A stretch of DNA of 47,278 nucleotides from IMG/VR virus record IMGVR_UViG_3300007345_000067, positions 1 through 47,278 of that record. One strand, given 5' to 3'. This DNA comes from a virus. A program made the translations under genes and the position numbers. The notes beneath the pieces are model-generated. The model did not search any database. It worked only from the letters and a program-made list of their open reading frames with translations, and was not told the DNA's origin. Below, piece after piece: positions 1 to 9,682 of this stretch (position 1 is the stretch's first letter; every line of letters starts with the position of its first letter).

Positions 1-2813
1 CCACCTGCTTTCCAACACCATGCCACATAATCTCTTCCAGTTGTATTGCCACCACTAAGCGATCCATCATTCAGATCAAATCCATTGTCTGCATATCCAC
101 CAACATATAATGTTCCTGAAGTTGATTCTGTATTGGTTCCATCGGAATTAAGATGCCCAAATCCTCTTACACTATCAACAAGAACAGGAGAAGTTGCTGC
201 ATTTCTTGATTTAAACCAAATAAAATCTGGTTGGAAACCGACATTAATTCTTCTACCAGCACTATTGTCACCACTATAAAGCACAGTCTTAAAGTGCTCA
301 CCAGGATCTTTAATTGTTGGAGCTGGGAGGTTGTCCTCACATAATGCTAGGAAACCACTTGGAGGTTCATATCTAAATTCTCCTTTTCCATTTGAATCAC
401 TATATCCAGGAACAACTCTTGTTAAGTATATGTTATCAATATTGTATGTCTGGGAATTAAATCCAGTTATAGTTAAATTATTTGAATTTGAAATTTCAAA
501 TGTATATGAGTTTCCAGAAGAAAGTCCGTTTGGAGAAACAGATCCATCAACTGCTGTTAAATATCCAAATGTATCTGTTTGAACTCCTAAACTTGAAGGA
601 CCACTTACATAATCAAAAGATAGCAAATATTTTTCATTTGGATCAAGATATATGTAAGCTCTTGCGTAAGATCCAGATGATACAGCAACATTTAAATCTC
701 TGCCATCGTTTGATATAGTCCAATCATTATGTGTTCCAGTATTTGGAGTTTGATCCCATGAACTATTTGAAGAATTGATTCTTGTATTATTGCTCATCCT
801 TCCAGAAAATGTTGGGTTTTGACCGAAGTTTATTTGACCAGATACATTCCACTCACCGATCATAGTATATAAATCAACATCTGATGGTATAGTAACAGTG
901 CTCCCAGTTCCAGTTTGTAATGTTCCGTTCTTCACGAAATTCATCTGGTTATTATCTCTATCAATAAGAACCTGAATAATATCACCCGCCCCTAAAGTAA
1001 TACTACCTTGTCTTACTCCATTTTGAACGAACGATTGTCCAAATGTTGCAGAAGCATCATTTATACCATAATTTCCAGTACTATTAAATGGTGATGCTAC
1101 TGGCGTAGTGTTTATTCCGACTCCAATTGAATTGTAATTATTTGTTGTTGTGTTATTATTGAACCTTCCCTCAAACACCCATTTACCAGTTTTTGGAACA
1201 GCAACATTTCCTTGTCCGTATGTGTATGCTGTTGTTGCTGACCAACTTAAATTACCATCAGAAAAAGAAGTTGGTCTATTAATTTGAACCGCATTCAAAG
1301 TAGCAAAGTTATTCGCAGTCGTATCAGGAACTGCTCTCCAAGTTCCAATACCTACTGGTGTATAAGGTTTCGGAACATCAAATCCACCTTTGTATTTTGC
1401 TGCACCTTTGTATACTCGGAGGTCTTGTATGTAACCATTAAAAGTATCTGAAGTATAATTTCCTTGCCTACCTATTGAGAATGGTTGTGCTCTATCATCT
1501 AGAGAACCACTTTGAGTACGTAAACCAACTGCAACACCATTTGTATATAATGTATGAATATCACCACTTCTAACTATTGCAATATGAGTCCATTGAGAGG
1601 TTGATAAAGTATTTCCTTGAACTTGATAACTTGTATTACCAATTGCAAAATAATAATTAATAACACCAGATGCATTGGTTTCCGCCAACAATTGCAATTG
1701 TGATGCATCGCTTGCTCTTTGTCCAAATAATCTTTGTGTTGCGGACAAGTTATTAAAGTAAAACCATCCTTCAATAGTATAGTCTTCCGCTCCCATAGTA
1801 AAATCTGTTGAGTCTGGTGTTTGTAAAAAATCACCAGACCCATCAAAACTCAAAGCACTTCCATAGTATGAAGAAGTTGCAGAAACACCAGCATTACCAC
1901 TTGCAGTTACATTTTTAGCACTACCATATCCTCTAATCGCAGCAGAGTAATCTCCAAAACCATTCTGCAATCCACCACTCACCCCAGGGATCGCAAGTAC
2001 CAAATAGTCCTTGAGTGGATCGTCGCGAAGCGCCCCTGTATAATCTCCAACGCCATCGATCTCTGCTTTTGGTTGCGGGGCGGAGCTTTTGAGCTTTAAG
2101 ATTGTATCCGGCTCGCAATGAAAATCCGCGCCAAAATTATTGGAGCTATTCATAGGCAGATAAAACCCATTAACTCCAAATCCGCCTCGGCGGTTAATCT
2201 CGGACTTAATTCTGCGAGGGGAGTGAGGGACCCATTGCCCCGGCCTGAAATCGGTAGACTGAGTTGTCCCGGCAGAGATATAACCGTTTCCGTCCTTATA
2301 GAAACCAAACACATCGGGAGTTAATGCCTGACCATCTACATTAAAAACATCCGAGTAATTTCCTTCGGCAGTAAAGGTGCTAGAACCATTATAAGATCCT
2401 AGTAGCAATATTTCGCCAGCAGTGTTGTGAGAAATATTAGCATTTTGGGCGGCAGTAGTAGTATAACTTACATCTTTTCTTACACCATTAATGTATAATT
2501 TCACTCTGTTTGTGGCATGATCAATAGTAGTATCAACTACAACCATAAAGTGATACCAACTACCATAATCCCGAATTGCGTCATCTGTAAGTACATCAGA
2601 AATGCCAACATCAGAGGCAACGTATGAAAGGGCACGGGACGATCCGTCACTTACATATAATCTTGAGTCATCATAACTTGATCCATCGCCGCCAAGACCA
2701 AAAAAATATGAGTTTGATGTAAAAGTAATATTACTTTTAAACCAAAAAGAATATGTAAATTTTTTCTTACTACCCGTTGAAGTATGAGTTCTCTTTAAGT
2801 GTTCGCCTGCCAT
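1..2813 (-). CDS. LamG/SPRY-domain tail fibre or adhesin, 3' end cut by window edge
   Basis: The reading frame starts at an ATG at 2813 and stays open to base 1, so about 937 residues are visible and the C-terminus lies outside the window. Residues about 20-155 and 314-473 each look like a LamG (concanavalin A-like) sandwich, with WYHF/WTHIAIV and LYINGV/LYTNGV-type strands. Residues about 508-660 resemble a SPRY domain (FSDGNLSW, KWVFEG, SIGVGI). The last visible residues include DYVAWCWKAG, a motif I know from cyanophage structural proteins. It begins 14 bases after the 155-residue gene upstream, so the two are probably co-transcribed. Binding to host surface sugars or protein is inferred from the domains. 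There is no signal peptide. Confidence is high for a virion surface protein, lower for the exact role. Confidence 0.85.
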   Translation of the reverse strand, partial: MAGEHLKRTHTSTGSKKKFTYSFWFKSNITFTSNSYFFGLGGDGSSYDDSRLYVSDGSSRALSYVASDVGISDVLTDDAIRDYGSWYHFMVVVDTTIDHATNRVKLYINGVRKDVSYTTTAAQNANISHNTAGEILLLGSYNGSSTFTAEGNYSDVFNVDGQALTPDVFGFYKDGNGYISAGTTQSTDFRPGQWVPHSPRRIKSEINRRGGFGVNGFYLPMNSSNNFGADFHCEPDTILKLKSSAPQPKAEIDGVGDYTGALRDDPLKDYLVLAIPGVSGGLQNGFGDYSAAIRGYGSAKNVTASGNAGVSATSSYYGSALSFDGSGDFLQTPDSTDFTMGAEDYTIEGWFYFNNLSATQRLFGQRASDASQLQLLAETNASGVINYYFAIGNTSYQVQGNTLSTSQWTHIAIVRSGDIHTLYTNGVAVGLRTQSGSLDDRAQPFSIGRQGNYTSDTFNGYIQDLRVYKGAAKYKGGFDVPKPYTPVGIGTWRAVPDTTANNFATLNAVQINRPTSFSDGNLSWSATTAYTYGQGNVAVPKTGKWVFEGRFNNNTTTNNYNSIGVGINTTPVASPFNSTGNYGINDASATFGQSFVQNGVRQGSITLGAGDIIQVLIDRDNNQMNFVKNGTLQTGTGSTVTIPSDVDLYTMIGEWNVSGQINFGQNPTFSGRMSNNTRINSSNSSWDQTPNTGTHNDWTISNDGRDLNVAVSSGSYARAYIYLDPNEKYLLSFDYVSGPSSLGVQTDTFGYLTAVDGSVSPNGLSSGNSYTFEISNSNNLTITGFNSQTYNIDNIYLTRVVPGYSDSNGKGEFRYEPPSGFLALCEDNLPAPTIKDPGEHFKTVLYSGDNSAGRRINVGFQPDFIWFKSRNAATSPVLVDSVRGFGHLNSDGTNTESTSGTLYVGGYADNGFDLNDGSLSGGNTTGRDYVAWCWKAG

Positions 2814-2827
2814 AATAAATTATCTCC

Positions 2828-3295
2828 TCAACCTAAAATTGTAGAGCCGCTAGGGGCATAGTCAGAAATAAGCTCTACCCATTCTGTCCCATCATAGGCC
2901 TCCATTGCGCCATTCTCACTATTCCAGCGTAATGTTCCGGCTTGAGGGGAGGTAGGGCGTTCTGCGGTTGTCCCAGAGGGGAGTGTTAGCGCCCCTGTTG
3001 CAAACCCAAGGTTGATATTGCCCGTCTCATTGACATCGAGGAGAGGGAGACCCGACTCACCACTAACGCTGAAGAGACTCCCGCCGCTAAGATCGGAGAT
3101 AGAGAGCAGGGTGCCATTGGCTTCTCCAGTAAAGGTGAGGGTGGAGCCGTCGGAAGCGCCGCCATTTGGAGAGATTTCAAGAGTGATGTCCTGCGCAGGG
3201 GATGTGGAAGTCGCTGCGCTAATGACGATCTTTGGGGAGGCTACGGCCGAGCCTTTACTCGGTGTTATGACAATGTCCTTGTCGGATAGGGCCAT
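2828..3295 (-). CDS. Small tail-fibre-like structural protein (155 aa)
   Basis: A 155-residue protein made mostly of short Ser/Gly/Thr-rich beta segments. The C-terminal third contains LPSGTTAERPTSPQAGTLRW followed by AYDGTEWVEL. This pattern is common in phage tail fibre and structural proteins, where it forms a trailing domain. It is the first gene after a GTTTAAAG element at 3328-3335, and the large LamG/SPRY gene follows 14 bases later, so it probably leads that operon. The DNA is more GC-rich than the neighbouring repeat genes. A role as fibre tip, fibre linker or chaperone-like partner of the LamG protein is an inference; I do not recognise a specific family. Confidence 0.7.
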   Translation of the reverse strand: MALSDKDIVITPSKGSAVASPKIVISAATSTSPAQDITLEISPNGGASDGSTLTFTGEANGTLLSISDLSGGSLFSVSGESGLPLLDVNETGNINLGFATGALTLPSGTTAERPTSPQAGTLRWNSENGAMEAYDGTEWVELISDYAPSGSTILG

Positions 3296-3327
3296 GGGAG
3301 GGGGGAGAGTGCTGTGTCTTTTAAAGA

Positions 3328-3335
3328 CTTTAAAC
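3328..3335 (-). promoter_or_regulatory. GTTTAAAG element upstream of 155-residue gene
   Basis: Minus-strand GTTTAAAG, 40 bases before the ATG at 3295. It is followed at once by a GTCTTTTAAAGAC palindrome. One of ten related sites; see findings. The role as late promoter is inferred. Confidence 0.55.
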
Positions 3336-3352
3336 CACGAATTTCTTTCTTC

Positions 3353-3562
3353 TTATGAGCTGGAATCAGAGAGGGCGAGGCTCTCTGCCTCTGCCCGATC
3401 TGCGTCTATTTGCTCTGCGATCTCCTCCCAAGAGGGAGGTGCTGAGCCATTAGGACACTCCCAATGCGTAATGGTTGTATTGTAGAGCGCAAACTCAGCA
3501 CCTGGGCGGAGCTTCTTAATGGCTATATCAACGCCAAACAGTCCTAAGTATTCTTCGATCAT
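3353..3562 (-). CDS. Small conserved phage protein (69 aa), possibly XkdW-like
   Basis: A 69-residue acidic protein with the block ITHWECPNGSAPPSWEEI and an acidic helical tail ending in DSSS. Small proteins with a W-x(n)-P-PSWEEI pattern occur next to tail fibre genes in many phages. The resemblance to the XkdW family or to tail fibre assembly factors is from memory and weak. The start overlaps the stop of the upstream 788-residue adhesin by 4 bases (ATGA), which indicates translational coupling. It is the last gene of the fibre operon beginning at 9615. Function is unknown; a chaperone or small cap for the adhesin is the natural guess from position. Confidence 0.6.
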   Translation of the reverse strand: MIEEYLGLFGVDIAIKKLRPGAEFALYNTTITHWECPNGSAPPSWEEIAEQIDADRAEAESLALSDSSS

Positions 3563-5925
3563 GGTATGAATATATCAGACCCAGTGGTTGTGAAGATATG
3601 GAGGGTGTAGCCGGGTCTTGATGTAGTGTCTATTGTACCACCAATTCCTCTCTGCGGGCCTTTATATGCGATGATTACGATGCCCGAACCACCATCACCA
3701 CCATCGGCCTGACTAACGCCAGCTCCTCCGCCACCTCCACCAGTATTTACCGATCCATTTGCAGCTGGTGCGGTAGGTGTAGCACCATTACCACCGCCTC
3801 CTAGTCCACCAAAGTGGTATGTTGTGGTAGATGACGGATAAGTTCCAGTTCCGCCACCACCAGCATAGTAAGTAGAAGTTCCAGTAATTGAATATGCAAG
3901 ACCATCGCCTCCGTCAGCTCCCCCATCGTTAGCTGTAGAATCTTTTCCAGATTCTGAGGCTCCGCCTCCTCCTCCTGCGCCGCCAAATCCTACAGTTGCG
4001 ATTCCTCCAGAATTTCCCTGGCCAGAAACCCCAGAACTTCTTACGGAAGTATAGGAACTTCCACCTCCGCTCCCGCCATTTCCACCCACAGCAGGACTAG
4101 TAGATGGATAAGATGAAGTTCCTTTGCCATCGTATCCTCCTCCATATCCGCCGCCGATCGCTGTTAAATTATTAAAAATTGAGTTATTTCCATTTTCCCC
4201 AGATCTTTGTAAAGTAACATCATAATATCCACCAGATCCACCAGATCCAACAGTAACTTGAAGTTTTTTACCAGAAGATACTGGGTACGATGAGTGATAG
4301 ATAAGACCACCAGCGCCACCACCACCTCTTGGACCAGAACCAGTCGTACCTCCTGATCCACCACCTCCACCTCCACCACCAACTACAAGCACTTCGACAT
4401 TATAATCGGTTGCAGGATATCTGACGATTACAGTTCCATTAGCGCCGTTTCCAGAACTGGCATTTACTGAATTAACTCCTCCACTACCACCACCGCCAGT
4501 ATTTGGAATACCAGATACTCCTGGAAGAACTTGACTTCCTGTTTGGTCTGCAGGACCAGTTCCACCGCCTCCATTCCCTCCATTACCACCATAAACCGTT
4601 CCAGCACCACCGTACGACTGAGCCGCTCCCCCACCACCTCCAGCATAATAACTAGAAGTTCCAGAAATACTATATGCTAATCCAGAACCACCATCTCCCG
4701 CATAGTATGATGACGCTGATGCACCAGAAGATCCAGCTCCTCCTCCACCACCTCCAGTCCACCTATTACTACCTGAAATACCCGTACCTCCAGCATTACC
4801 TTGCCCTACTGTGCCACTCCCCCCATTGCCGTGATATGAGCCACCACCACCAGAACCTCCAGAATTTCCATTTCTCGGTGGTCCTACACTTGCGTTTTCA
4901 TTTCCACCATATCCCCCACCAACAGAAGTTAAAGAACCAAATACACTATTTCCTCCATTAGTTGCCTGTACTGTATCTGTTTTAGTTCCTGTTCCGCCAC
5001 CACCGACAGTAACTCCAATGCCAGTATTGGAATTTATTGTAAATGCAGAATTATAAAGCAATCCTCCTGCTCCGCCACCACCCCCAGATGTACCATTTCC
5101 GCCTCCTCCTCCACCAGCAACACAAAGTACTTCTACCTTCCCTTCCCCACCAGCACAAATGGGCGTGAAGGTGTTGGTGTAGGTGCCATAACGAACTTTC
5201 AAGGCGTCGTAGTTTTGTGCAACTTCTGCGGCGGATAGGGCACGGTTGTATACTTGAAATACTGATATATTTCCATCAAACCATTCACCGGATCTATCAC
5301 CATCAACATTTCCCAATCTTGCATTATTTAAATCTAAAATTGCAGGAACATTTTTTGTTGTACTAGAGTTAACCAATACGCCATTTATATACAATTTTAT
5401 TCCTACTTGATTGTCTCCAACCAATGTAATATTATACCAAGTATCAACAGAATAAGAAGTAGTAAGTTCTGTTCCTATAGCAAATCCAGCAAAAAGAGTG
5501 CTAGATGAATTTTGATAGTTTGTAGCAATACGAATATTACAAGTAACATCAGGAGTATCAAGAATATTTTGATATGCCGTAGAAGAGTCTATTTTAACCC
5601 ACGTAGATATAGTAGCTTGCCCACCACTTAAAGATATAGAGGTACTTGGGAAAGACACAGTTGAGCTTGTTCCATTAAATACTATACTTCCACCGCTAGC
5701 ATTATCATAACTGGCGGAGTTAATGGTTCCGTTGTATCCGTTCCCACTCAAATCAGTCCATGTTGTCCCGCTACTCGGATACGACCTCGGATCCCCAGCA
5801 TCAAGACTCAATACCAAGCCATCAGTAACTAACTCAGATGGGAATGTATGAATCCTATAAGGCCCAACACGCTTAATACTGCCTCCTTGGGCGCTGATTG
5901 TTCTAGGGCCGATGTGTTGTGACAT
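3559..5925 (-). CDS. LamG plus double glycine-rich adhesin (788 aa)
   Basis: Residues about 35-240 form a LamG-type lectin domain (LVLSLDAGD, TTWTDLSGNGYNGT, TISTWVKID, KLYINGVLV). Two long glycine-rich domains follow at residues about 262-502 and 508-754. Each opens with a VEVLxVxGGGGGG block, carries many GGxGG runs and closes with a hydrophobic strand (NGTVIVRY and SGIVIIAY). The last 35 residues form a short non-repetitive cap. Long glycine-rich domains of this kind are known to fold as packed polyglycine II helices in receptor-binding phage adhesins such as the gp38 protein of Salmonella phage S16. A role as host-recognition adhesin is therefore a good inference. It overlaps the downstream 69-residue gene by 4 bases. 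Confidence 0.8.
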   Translation of the reverse strand: MSQHIGPRTISAQGGSIKRVGPYRIHTFPSELVTDGLVLSLDAGDPRSYPSSGTTWTDLSGNGYNGTINSASYDNASGGSIVFNGTSSTVSFPSTSISLSGGQATISTWVKIDSSTAYQNILDTPDVTCNIRIATNYQNSSSTLFAGFAIGTELTTSYSVDTWYNITLVGDNQVGIKLYINGVLVNSSTTKNVPAILDLNNARLGNVDGDRSGEWFDGNISVFQVYNRALSAAEVAQNYDALKVRYGTYTNTFTPICAGGEGKVEVLCVAGGGGGGNGTSGGGGGAGGLLYNSAFTINSNTGIGVTVGGGGTGTKTDTVQATNGGNSVFGSLTSVGGGYGGNENASVGPPRNGNSGGSGGGGSYHGNGGSGTVGQGNAGGTGISGSNRWTGGGGGGAGSSGASASSYYAGDGGSGLAYSISGTSSYYAGGGGGAAQSYGGAGTVYGGNGGNGGGGTGPADQTGSQVLPGVSGIPNTGGGGSGGVNSVNASSGNGANGTVIVRYPATDYNVEVLVVGGGGGGGGSGGTTGSGPRGGGGAGGLIYHSSYPVSSGKKLQVTVGSGGSGGYYDVTLQRSGENGNNSIFNNLTAIGGGYGGGYDGKGTSSYPSTSPAVGGNGGSGGGSSYTSVRSSGVSGQGNSGGIATVGFGGAGGGGGASESGKDSTANDGGADGGDGLAYSITGTSTYYAGGGGTGTYPSSTTTYHFGGLGGGGNGATPTAPAANGSVNTGGGGGGAGVSQADGGDGGSGIVIIAYKGPQRGIGGTIDTTSRPGYTLHIFTTTGSDIFIP

Positions 5926-5931
5926 AGTAAC

Positions 5932-8900
5932 TCAGTTGGTGGATGGGATTTCTATTTCGAGAGGGTCAACGTCTACGCGCTCTGCATTGACCATGTAAAA
6001 ATAATCAAGAGGGCGAGAGTCTTCAGAGAAGATATATACTTTATTATTCTCTATTCTTTCAACCCTCGGCGCCCCACTTGGGCCTATGGGGGTTAGGGAC
6101 ACGGTGATTGAGTCAGGGTCGACCAAGGCCACCCAGTAGTCAGGAAGGGAAATAATTGTCTCGGTACTCCGGCCGCGTACATAAACACCATTTTCTGGGC
6201 CTTCAAGGGAGCCATGGCGGAGTTTGTATCCCTCTTTGGTTGGGTGGTCAATAATAAACGATTTAGTTGTTGCAGCGAATGACCCGTTTACTTCAAGGTT
6301 ATAACTTGGGTTAATAACTCCAATGCCGACTTTTTGCCCACCTGCTGATATGACAACTCTAGGATTAGAACCACCAGCATCAGCGTAAGATCCCATCATT
6401 TCAAACGCTGTGCTGTTATTCAAATATGATTCAATTACGGAGCAATGCGTAGAATCAAGACGAGAGTAAATTCTTGTAGCATATGTTGTATAATTACCTG
6501 CTGCCCTTAGTTGTAGTGAACCATCAACATCTAATTTTACTGCGGGGTTATCGGTGCCAATACCAACATTACCACCGCTTAATATTGTTAGTTTTCCAGT
6601 TCCAGATCCAGAAATATTTCCGCCTGTTCCTAAAATGAGTGTATCGGATGAGTTACCATACAGTATATAACCAGAATCAACTCTGTCTGAATCTCCAAAA
6701 AGTACGCCAGTATTTCCAGAGTCACTTGATATTATAGAAATATATTGACTATCTGATCCATATATTTGTAATTTTTGACTTGGATTATCGGTGCCGATGC
6801 CGACATTTCCAGATGAAGTTACACGAACTTTTTCTGTCACGTTTGGGCCGCCAGGCCCTCTAGTTCCTATCGTTAATGCTCCATTAGTGTCACTTGCGTT
6901 TTCACTGACTACAGCTATACCAGCATAACAAGAACTACCTGTAGTGGCAGAAACACAACCTAAAATTAAATTAGTATAACCACCATTTGTTGCATTATCT
7001 AAAAATGTATGTGTATGTCCATTAAAATTAGTTGGAGAATATGTAGTTGCATCATTTTTTCTAACAAAAAGTTTTATATTATATGTATTATCCGTTCCGA
7101 TACCAACATTGCCAGTTGAAGTTATACGAAGTGCTTCTCCAACTCCTCCAATATAAAGTCCTATAGTTGAACCTTGAAGACCATTTGGAGCATAAGCAGA
7201 AGTTACTCTGTTATAAGAAACAATCGCCTGAGCATTATTTGGATTGAACTCTAGTCCAGTAGAACCATTACTTACAACTAGTTTTCCCTCTGGATTATTA
7301 GTCCCGATGCCGACATTGCCAGAGGCAGCAATTCGCATAGCAGGAGCTATACCGTTGATGTTATCAGTTGCTCCGTTTGCTGTTGTGCCTGCGTTGACAG
7401 AAAAATCTATTTTATTATTTCCTCCACCACTATCACAAGCAATGATCAATCTATCTCCGCCTGCCTCGTATCCAAAATAACCAACGCCATATCCAGAAGC
7501 ATGAGTTACTAATAAAGCATCCCCTCCATTATCTGCTCCTATGGTTAAATGACGAGTACCAGTTGAACCACTATCCGTAAAATCACCAGCTGCGGAAAGC
7601 GTTCCTAAACGCACATTTCCTCCTACATCTAGTTTTTGTGCTGGGTTTGTGCTGCCAATGCCTACGTTTCCGTTTATATCAATTCGAACCTGCTCAGAAA
7701 GAACTTCTGATGTATTTGCAGTGTTAAAGGTTAAAGCAGAAGCATCTTGAGTACCCCTATCTACGGTATTAATTGCCGCAACTACTCTTCCTCTACCTGA
7801 GTTTTGGCCGCTATTTGATCTAAATGCTATGTTATGACCAATATTATTAGAGGTATATGATCCTGTTGCTGATTCTACAGATATGGCATAGTCTCCAGGA
7901 TCAGCTGATAACGTTGTTGATGAACTAAATGATCCTCCATATACATGTAATTTTGACGCCGGATTTATGGTGCCGATGCCGACATTGCCAGTTGAAGATA
8001 CTACTATAGGTGTTCTGGCATATGAACCATTTACATCGTATTGATTTATTCCAAATGAACCTGTGCCGCCGCCGCCAGATCTGTCGTTGACACTAACACT
8101 AAGATTTCCACTGTTATCATCACTAGCAAGTTCAATCCAATTATATCCACCAGAAGATACTTGTAATCTTGCTGCAGTAACAGCAGAAGCACGAATATCT
8201 ACTTTTTTTATTGGATTATCAGTGCCAATGCCGACATTACCAGTTGAAGTTATACGAAGTCTTTCATCACCATTAGAATATAACGTAGTAAAATACGTTC
8301 CAGAACTATTATCTGCACCCATTCTTACTTCGCCAGTAGAAGTATTTGCGGAAAATACCGCTACTTGACCAGCACCACCGCCAGTCCAGTTTATAGCATA
8401 TTTTGGAACTGTTCCTCCAATATCTGTAGATAATCTTATATTTCCTTCTTCTATTTCTAATTTTTCTTGTGGATTATCAGTCCCGATGCCGACATTTCCA
8501 TCTTGGGATATTGTTACTGCCTCAATTTGAGACCCTTCTTGATTATCAGAAAAAATAGACAACGAGTTATTATTCCCAAGACGACCCCCCATATACTTAA
8601 TGGAGAATCCATATGCAGCAGAATCGGATTCTCCATCATGATCTAGTACACCCTCACCATCAACTCTCAATAATGTAACATTATTGTCGCCACCACCAGC
8701 ACCAACACGGATTGCAGTGCCGTTGTGTTCACTTATAAGACGAATGGTGGATGCTGATGTTTTTCCGAAGTCAAGTGTGTATTGTGGGTCAATGGTGCCA
8801 ATACCAACTCTGTTTGTGTCCTCGTCGATAAATAACGTTCCGCTATCAAAGTTTACATCACCACCTGTCTGGGTCAATCCACCACCATTAATCCTCAGAC

Positions 8901-8964
8901 TAGTCGAGGTGTTTACACTCTCGGGGATAAAGATTGCGTCTACGTCGTTGCCGATATATGCCAT
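5932..8964 (-). CDS. Long tail fibre with ten VGIGT repeats (1010 aa)
   Basis: The protein carries ten copies of a repeat centred on GNVGIGTDNPxxKLxV, with variants such as RVGIGTIDP and QKVGIGVINP, spaced by stretches of about 50-130 residues of beta-rich sequence. Such repeats are typical of trimeric phage fibre shafts. The final 105 or so residues form a distinct domain with SFIIDHPTKEGYKLRHGSLE and then PENGVYVRG and LPDYWVALV. I recognise this as a conserved C-terminal domain of cyanophage fibres; it is not the S74 self-cleaving chaperone. The next gene, the 788-residue adhesin, begins 6 bases downstream. It probably forms an elongated fibre with a C-terminal folding or attachment domain. 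Host binding is inferred. Confidence 0.82.
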   Translation of the reverse strand: MAYIGNDVDAIFIPESVNTSTSLRINGGGLTQTGGDVNFDSGTLFIDEDTNRVGIGTIDPQYTLDFGKTSASTIRLISEHNGTAIRVGAGGGDNNVTLLRVDGEGVLDHDGESDSAAYGFSIKYMGGRLGNNNSLSIFSDNQEGSQIEAVTISQDGNVGIGTDNPQEKLEIEEGNIRLSTDIGGTVPKYAINWTGGGAGQVAVFSANTSTGEVRMGADNSSGTYFTTLYSNGDERLRITSTGNVGIGTDNPIKKVDIRASAVTAARLQVSSGGYNWIELASDDNSGNLSVSVNDRSGGGGTGSFGINQYDVNGSYARTPIVVSSTGNVGIGTINPASKLHVYGGSFSSSTTLSADPGDYAISVESATGSYTSNNIGHNIAFRSNSGQNSGRGRVVAAINTVDRGTQDASALTFNTANTSEVLSEQVRIDINGNVGIGSTNPAQKLDVGGNVRLGTLSAAGDFTDSGSTGTRHLTIGADNGGDALLVTHASGYGVGYFGYEAGGDRLIIACDSGGGNNKIDFSVNAGTTANGATDNINGIAPAMRIAASGNVGIGTNNPEGKLVVSNGSTGLEFNPNNAQAIVSYNRVTSAYAPNGLQGSTIGLYIGGVGEALRITSTGNVGIGTDNTYNIKLFVRKNDATTYSPTNFNGHTHTFLDNATNGGYTNLILGCVSATTGSSCYAGIAVVSENASDTNGALTIGTRGPGGPNVTEKVRVTSSGNVGIGTDNPSQKLQIYGSDSQYISIISSDSGNTGVLFGDSDRVDSGYILYGNSSDTLILGTGGNISGSGTGKLTILSGGNVGIGTDNPAVKLDVDGSLQLRAAGNYTTYATRIYSRLDSTHCSVIESYLNNSTAFEMMGSYADAGGSNPRVVISAGGQKVGIGVINPSYNLEVNGSFAATTKSFIIDHPTKEGYKLRHGSLEGPENGVYVRGRSTETIISLPDYWVALVDPDSITVSLTPIGPSGAPRVERIENNKVYIFSEDSRPLDYFYMVNAERVDVDPLEIEIPSTN
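5932..8964 (-). repeat. Ten-copy VGIGT-coding repeat inside the long fibre
   Basis: At DNA level the plus strand shows recurring blocks such as GATGCCGACATTGCCA and near variants through 6300-8850, one per protein repeat. They are conserved enough to allow recombination between copies. Confidence 0.7.
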
Positions 8965-8982
8965 GGTTAATATAACTCCTTC

Positions 8983-9363
8983 TTATGAGGTGATTTCTAG
9001 AGCGTTTACAATTACATCGAGAGAGTCGACTGTGTCTGAGGTCACAGTGATCTTATCACCCGCCCCCGCCGAGCCGTTATATTCCATGATAAGTTTCTGC
9101 CCGGCCATAATCTCCAGCGTCGAGCCAGACGGAATTGGGATATTTTTTGCCAAGTAAACATCATCTGAAGGAGCCGCAGTTGTTCCTGTTGCAGGGCGGT
9201 CAATCTGCACGTCTACGTTAATCGGTGTGGTGGCAATGTTTGATAATGAAATGCCAATAACAATTGTTGTTTTTCCTGAAGCGCCGCCCAGTTCAACTTG
9301 ATATGCCGTTTCAGTTGAGGTACCAACGGATGATTTTGAATATGATTTGAAGGTATTTGCCAT
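8983..9363 (-). CDS. Small virion structural protein (126 aa)
   Basis: A 126-residue beta-rich protein beginning MANTFKSYSKSSVGTSTETA, followed by alternating hydrophobic strands (TIVIGISLSN, PINVDVQIDR) and a C-terminal VTVTSDT-like strand region. I have seen closely similar small structural proteins annotated in cyanophages next to fibre genes, but no biochemical role is known to me. It lies between the 78-residue gene and the VGIGT fibre, all in one direction with spacings of 15 and 18 bases. A fibre-attachment or fibre-hinge component is possible. Gene call is strong; function is unassigned. Confidence 0.75.
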   Translation of the reverse strand: MANTFKSYSKSSVGTSTETAYQVELGGASGKTTIVIGISLSNIATTPINVDVQIDRPATGTTAAPSDDVYLAKNIPIPSGSTLEIMAGQKLIMEYNGSAGAGDKITVTSDTVDSLDVIVNALEITS

Positions 9364-9378
9364 GACAGTTTGTTTTCC

Positions 9379-9615
9379 TTATCCTAGTGCAATTGCCAAG
9401 GCAATGACATCGTCCACAGTTGCGTTGCCGCTATTTAAGTCGTTAATTGCAGCGACTACATTTGTCTTAACGCTCGTAGTTAATGCTGTAAGATCCCCGA
9501 CATCAACTAACTGACCAGTGTTTGTAATTACCTCTCTGGTCGGAGTTCCGCTGCTATCTACTCCAGTACCCGCAGTCAGGCCATGCCTGACGTGAAAATG
9601 CTTATTTGTTGCCAT
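9379..9615 (-). CDS. Small fibre-associated protein (78 aa)
   Basis: A 78-residue protein starting MATNKHFHVRHGLTAGTGVD, with a central short beta section and an alanine-rich helical C-terminus (VDDVIALAIALG). The N-terminal KHFHVRHGL pattern resembles the leading segment of cyanophage fibre proteins, where it would attach the fibre to the baseplate; this is from memory. It is the first gene after the GTTTAAAG element at 9661-9668, 53 bases upstream. It appears to head the operon carrying the 126-residue protein, the VGIGT fibre and the adhesin. Function unknown beyond a probable virion role. Confidence 0.7.
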   Translation of the reverse strand: MATNKHFHVRHGLTAGTGVDSSGTPTREVITNTGQLVDVGDLTALTTSVKTNVVAAINDLNSGNATVDDVIALAIALG

Positions 9616-9660
9616 AGGTTCACTGTCCCCTGTGCCAAATTGTATATTATCTATTTAAGA

Positions 9661-9668
9661 CTTTAAAC
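9661..9668 (-). promoter_or_regulatory. TTTGTTTAAAG element heading the fibre operon
   Basis: Minus-strand GTTTAAAG preceded by TTTT, 53 bases upstream of the 78-residue gene start at 9615. Followed by TCTTAAAT, which resembles the block after the site at 3328. Confidence 0.55.
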
Positions 9669-9682
9669 AAAAGAACGGGAGG

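Noticed and set aside
1933-2324. Two facing short frames near 2118
   Set aside because: Both lie inside the open LamG/SPRY frame, which reads through without a stop and fits the family.
4164-4961. Several frames opposite or beside the glycine-rich adhesin
   Set aside because: They have the composition of GGN codons read in other frames and no start signals.
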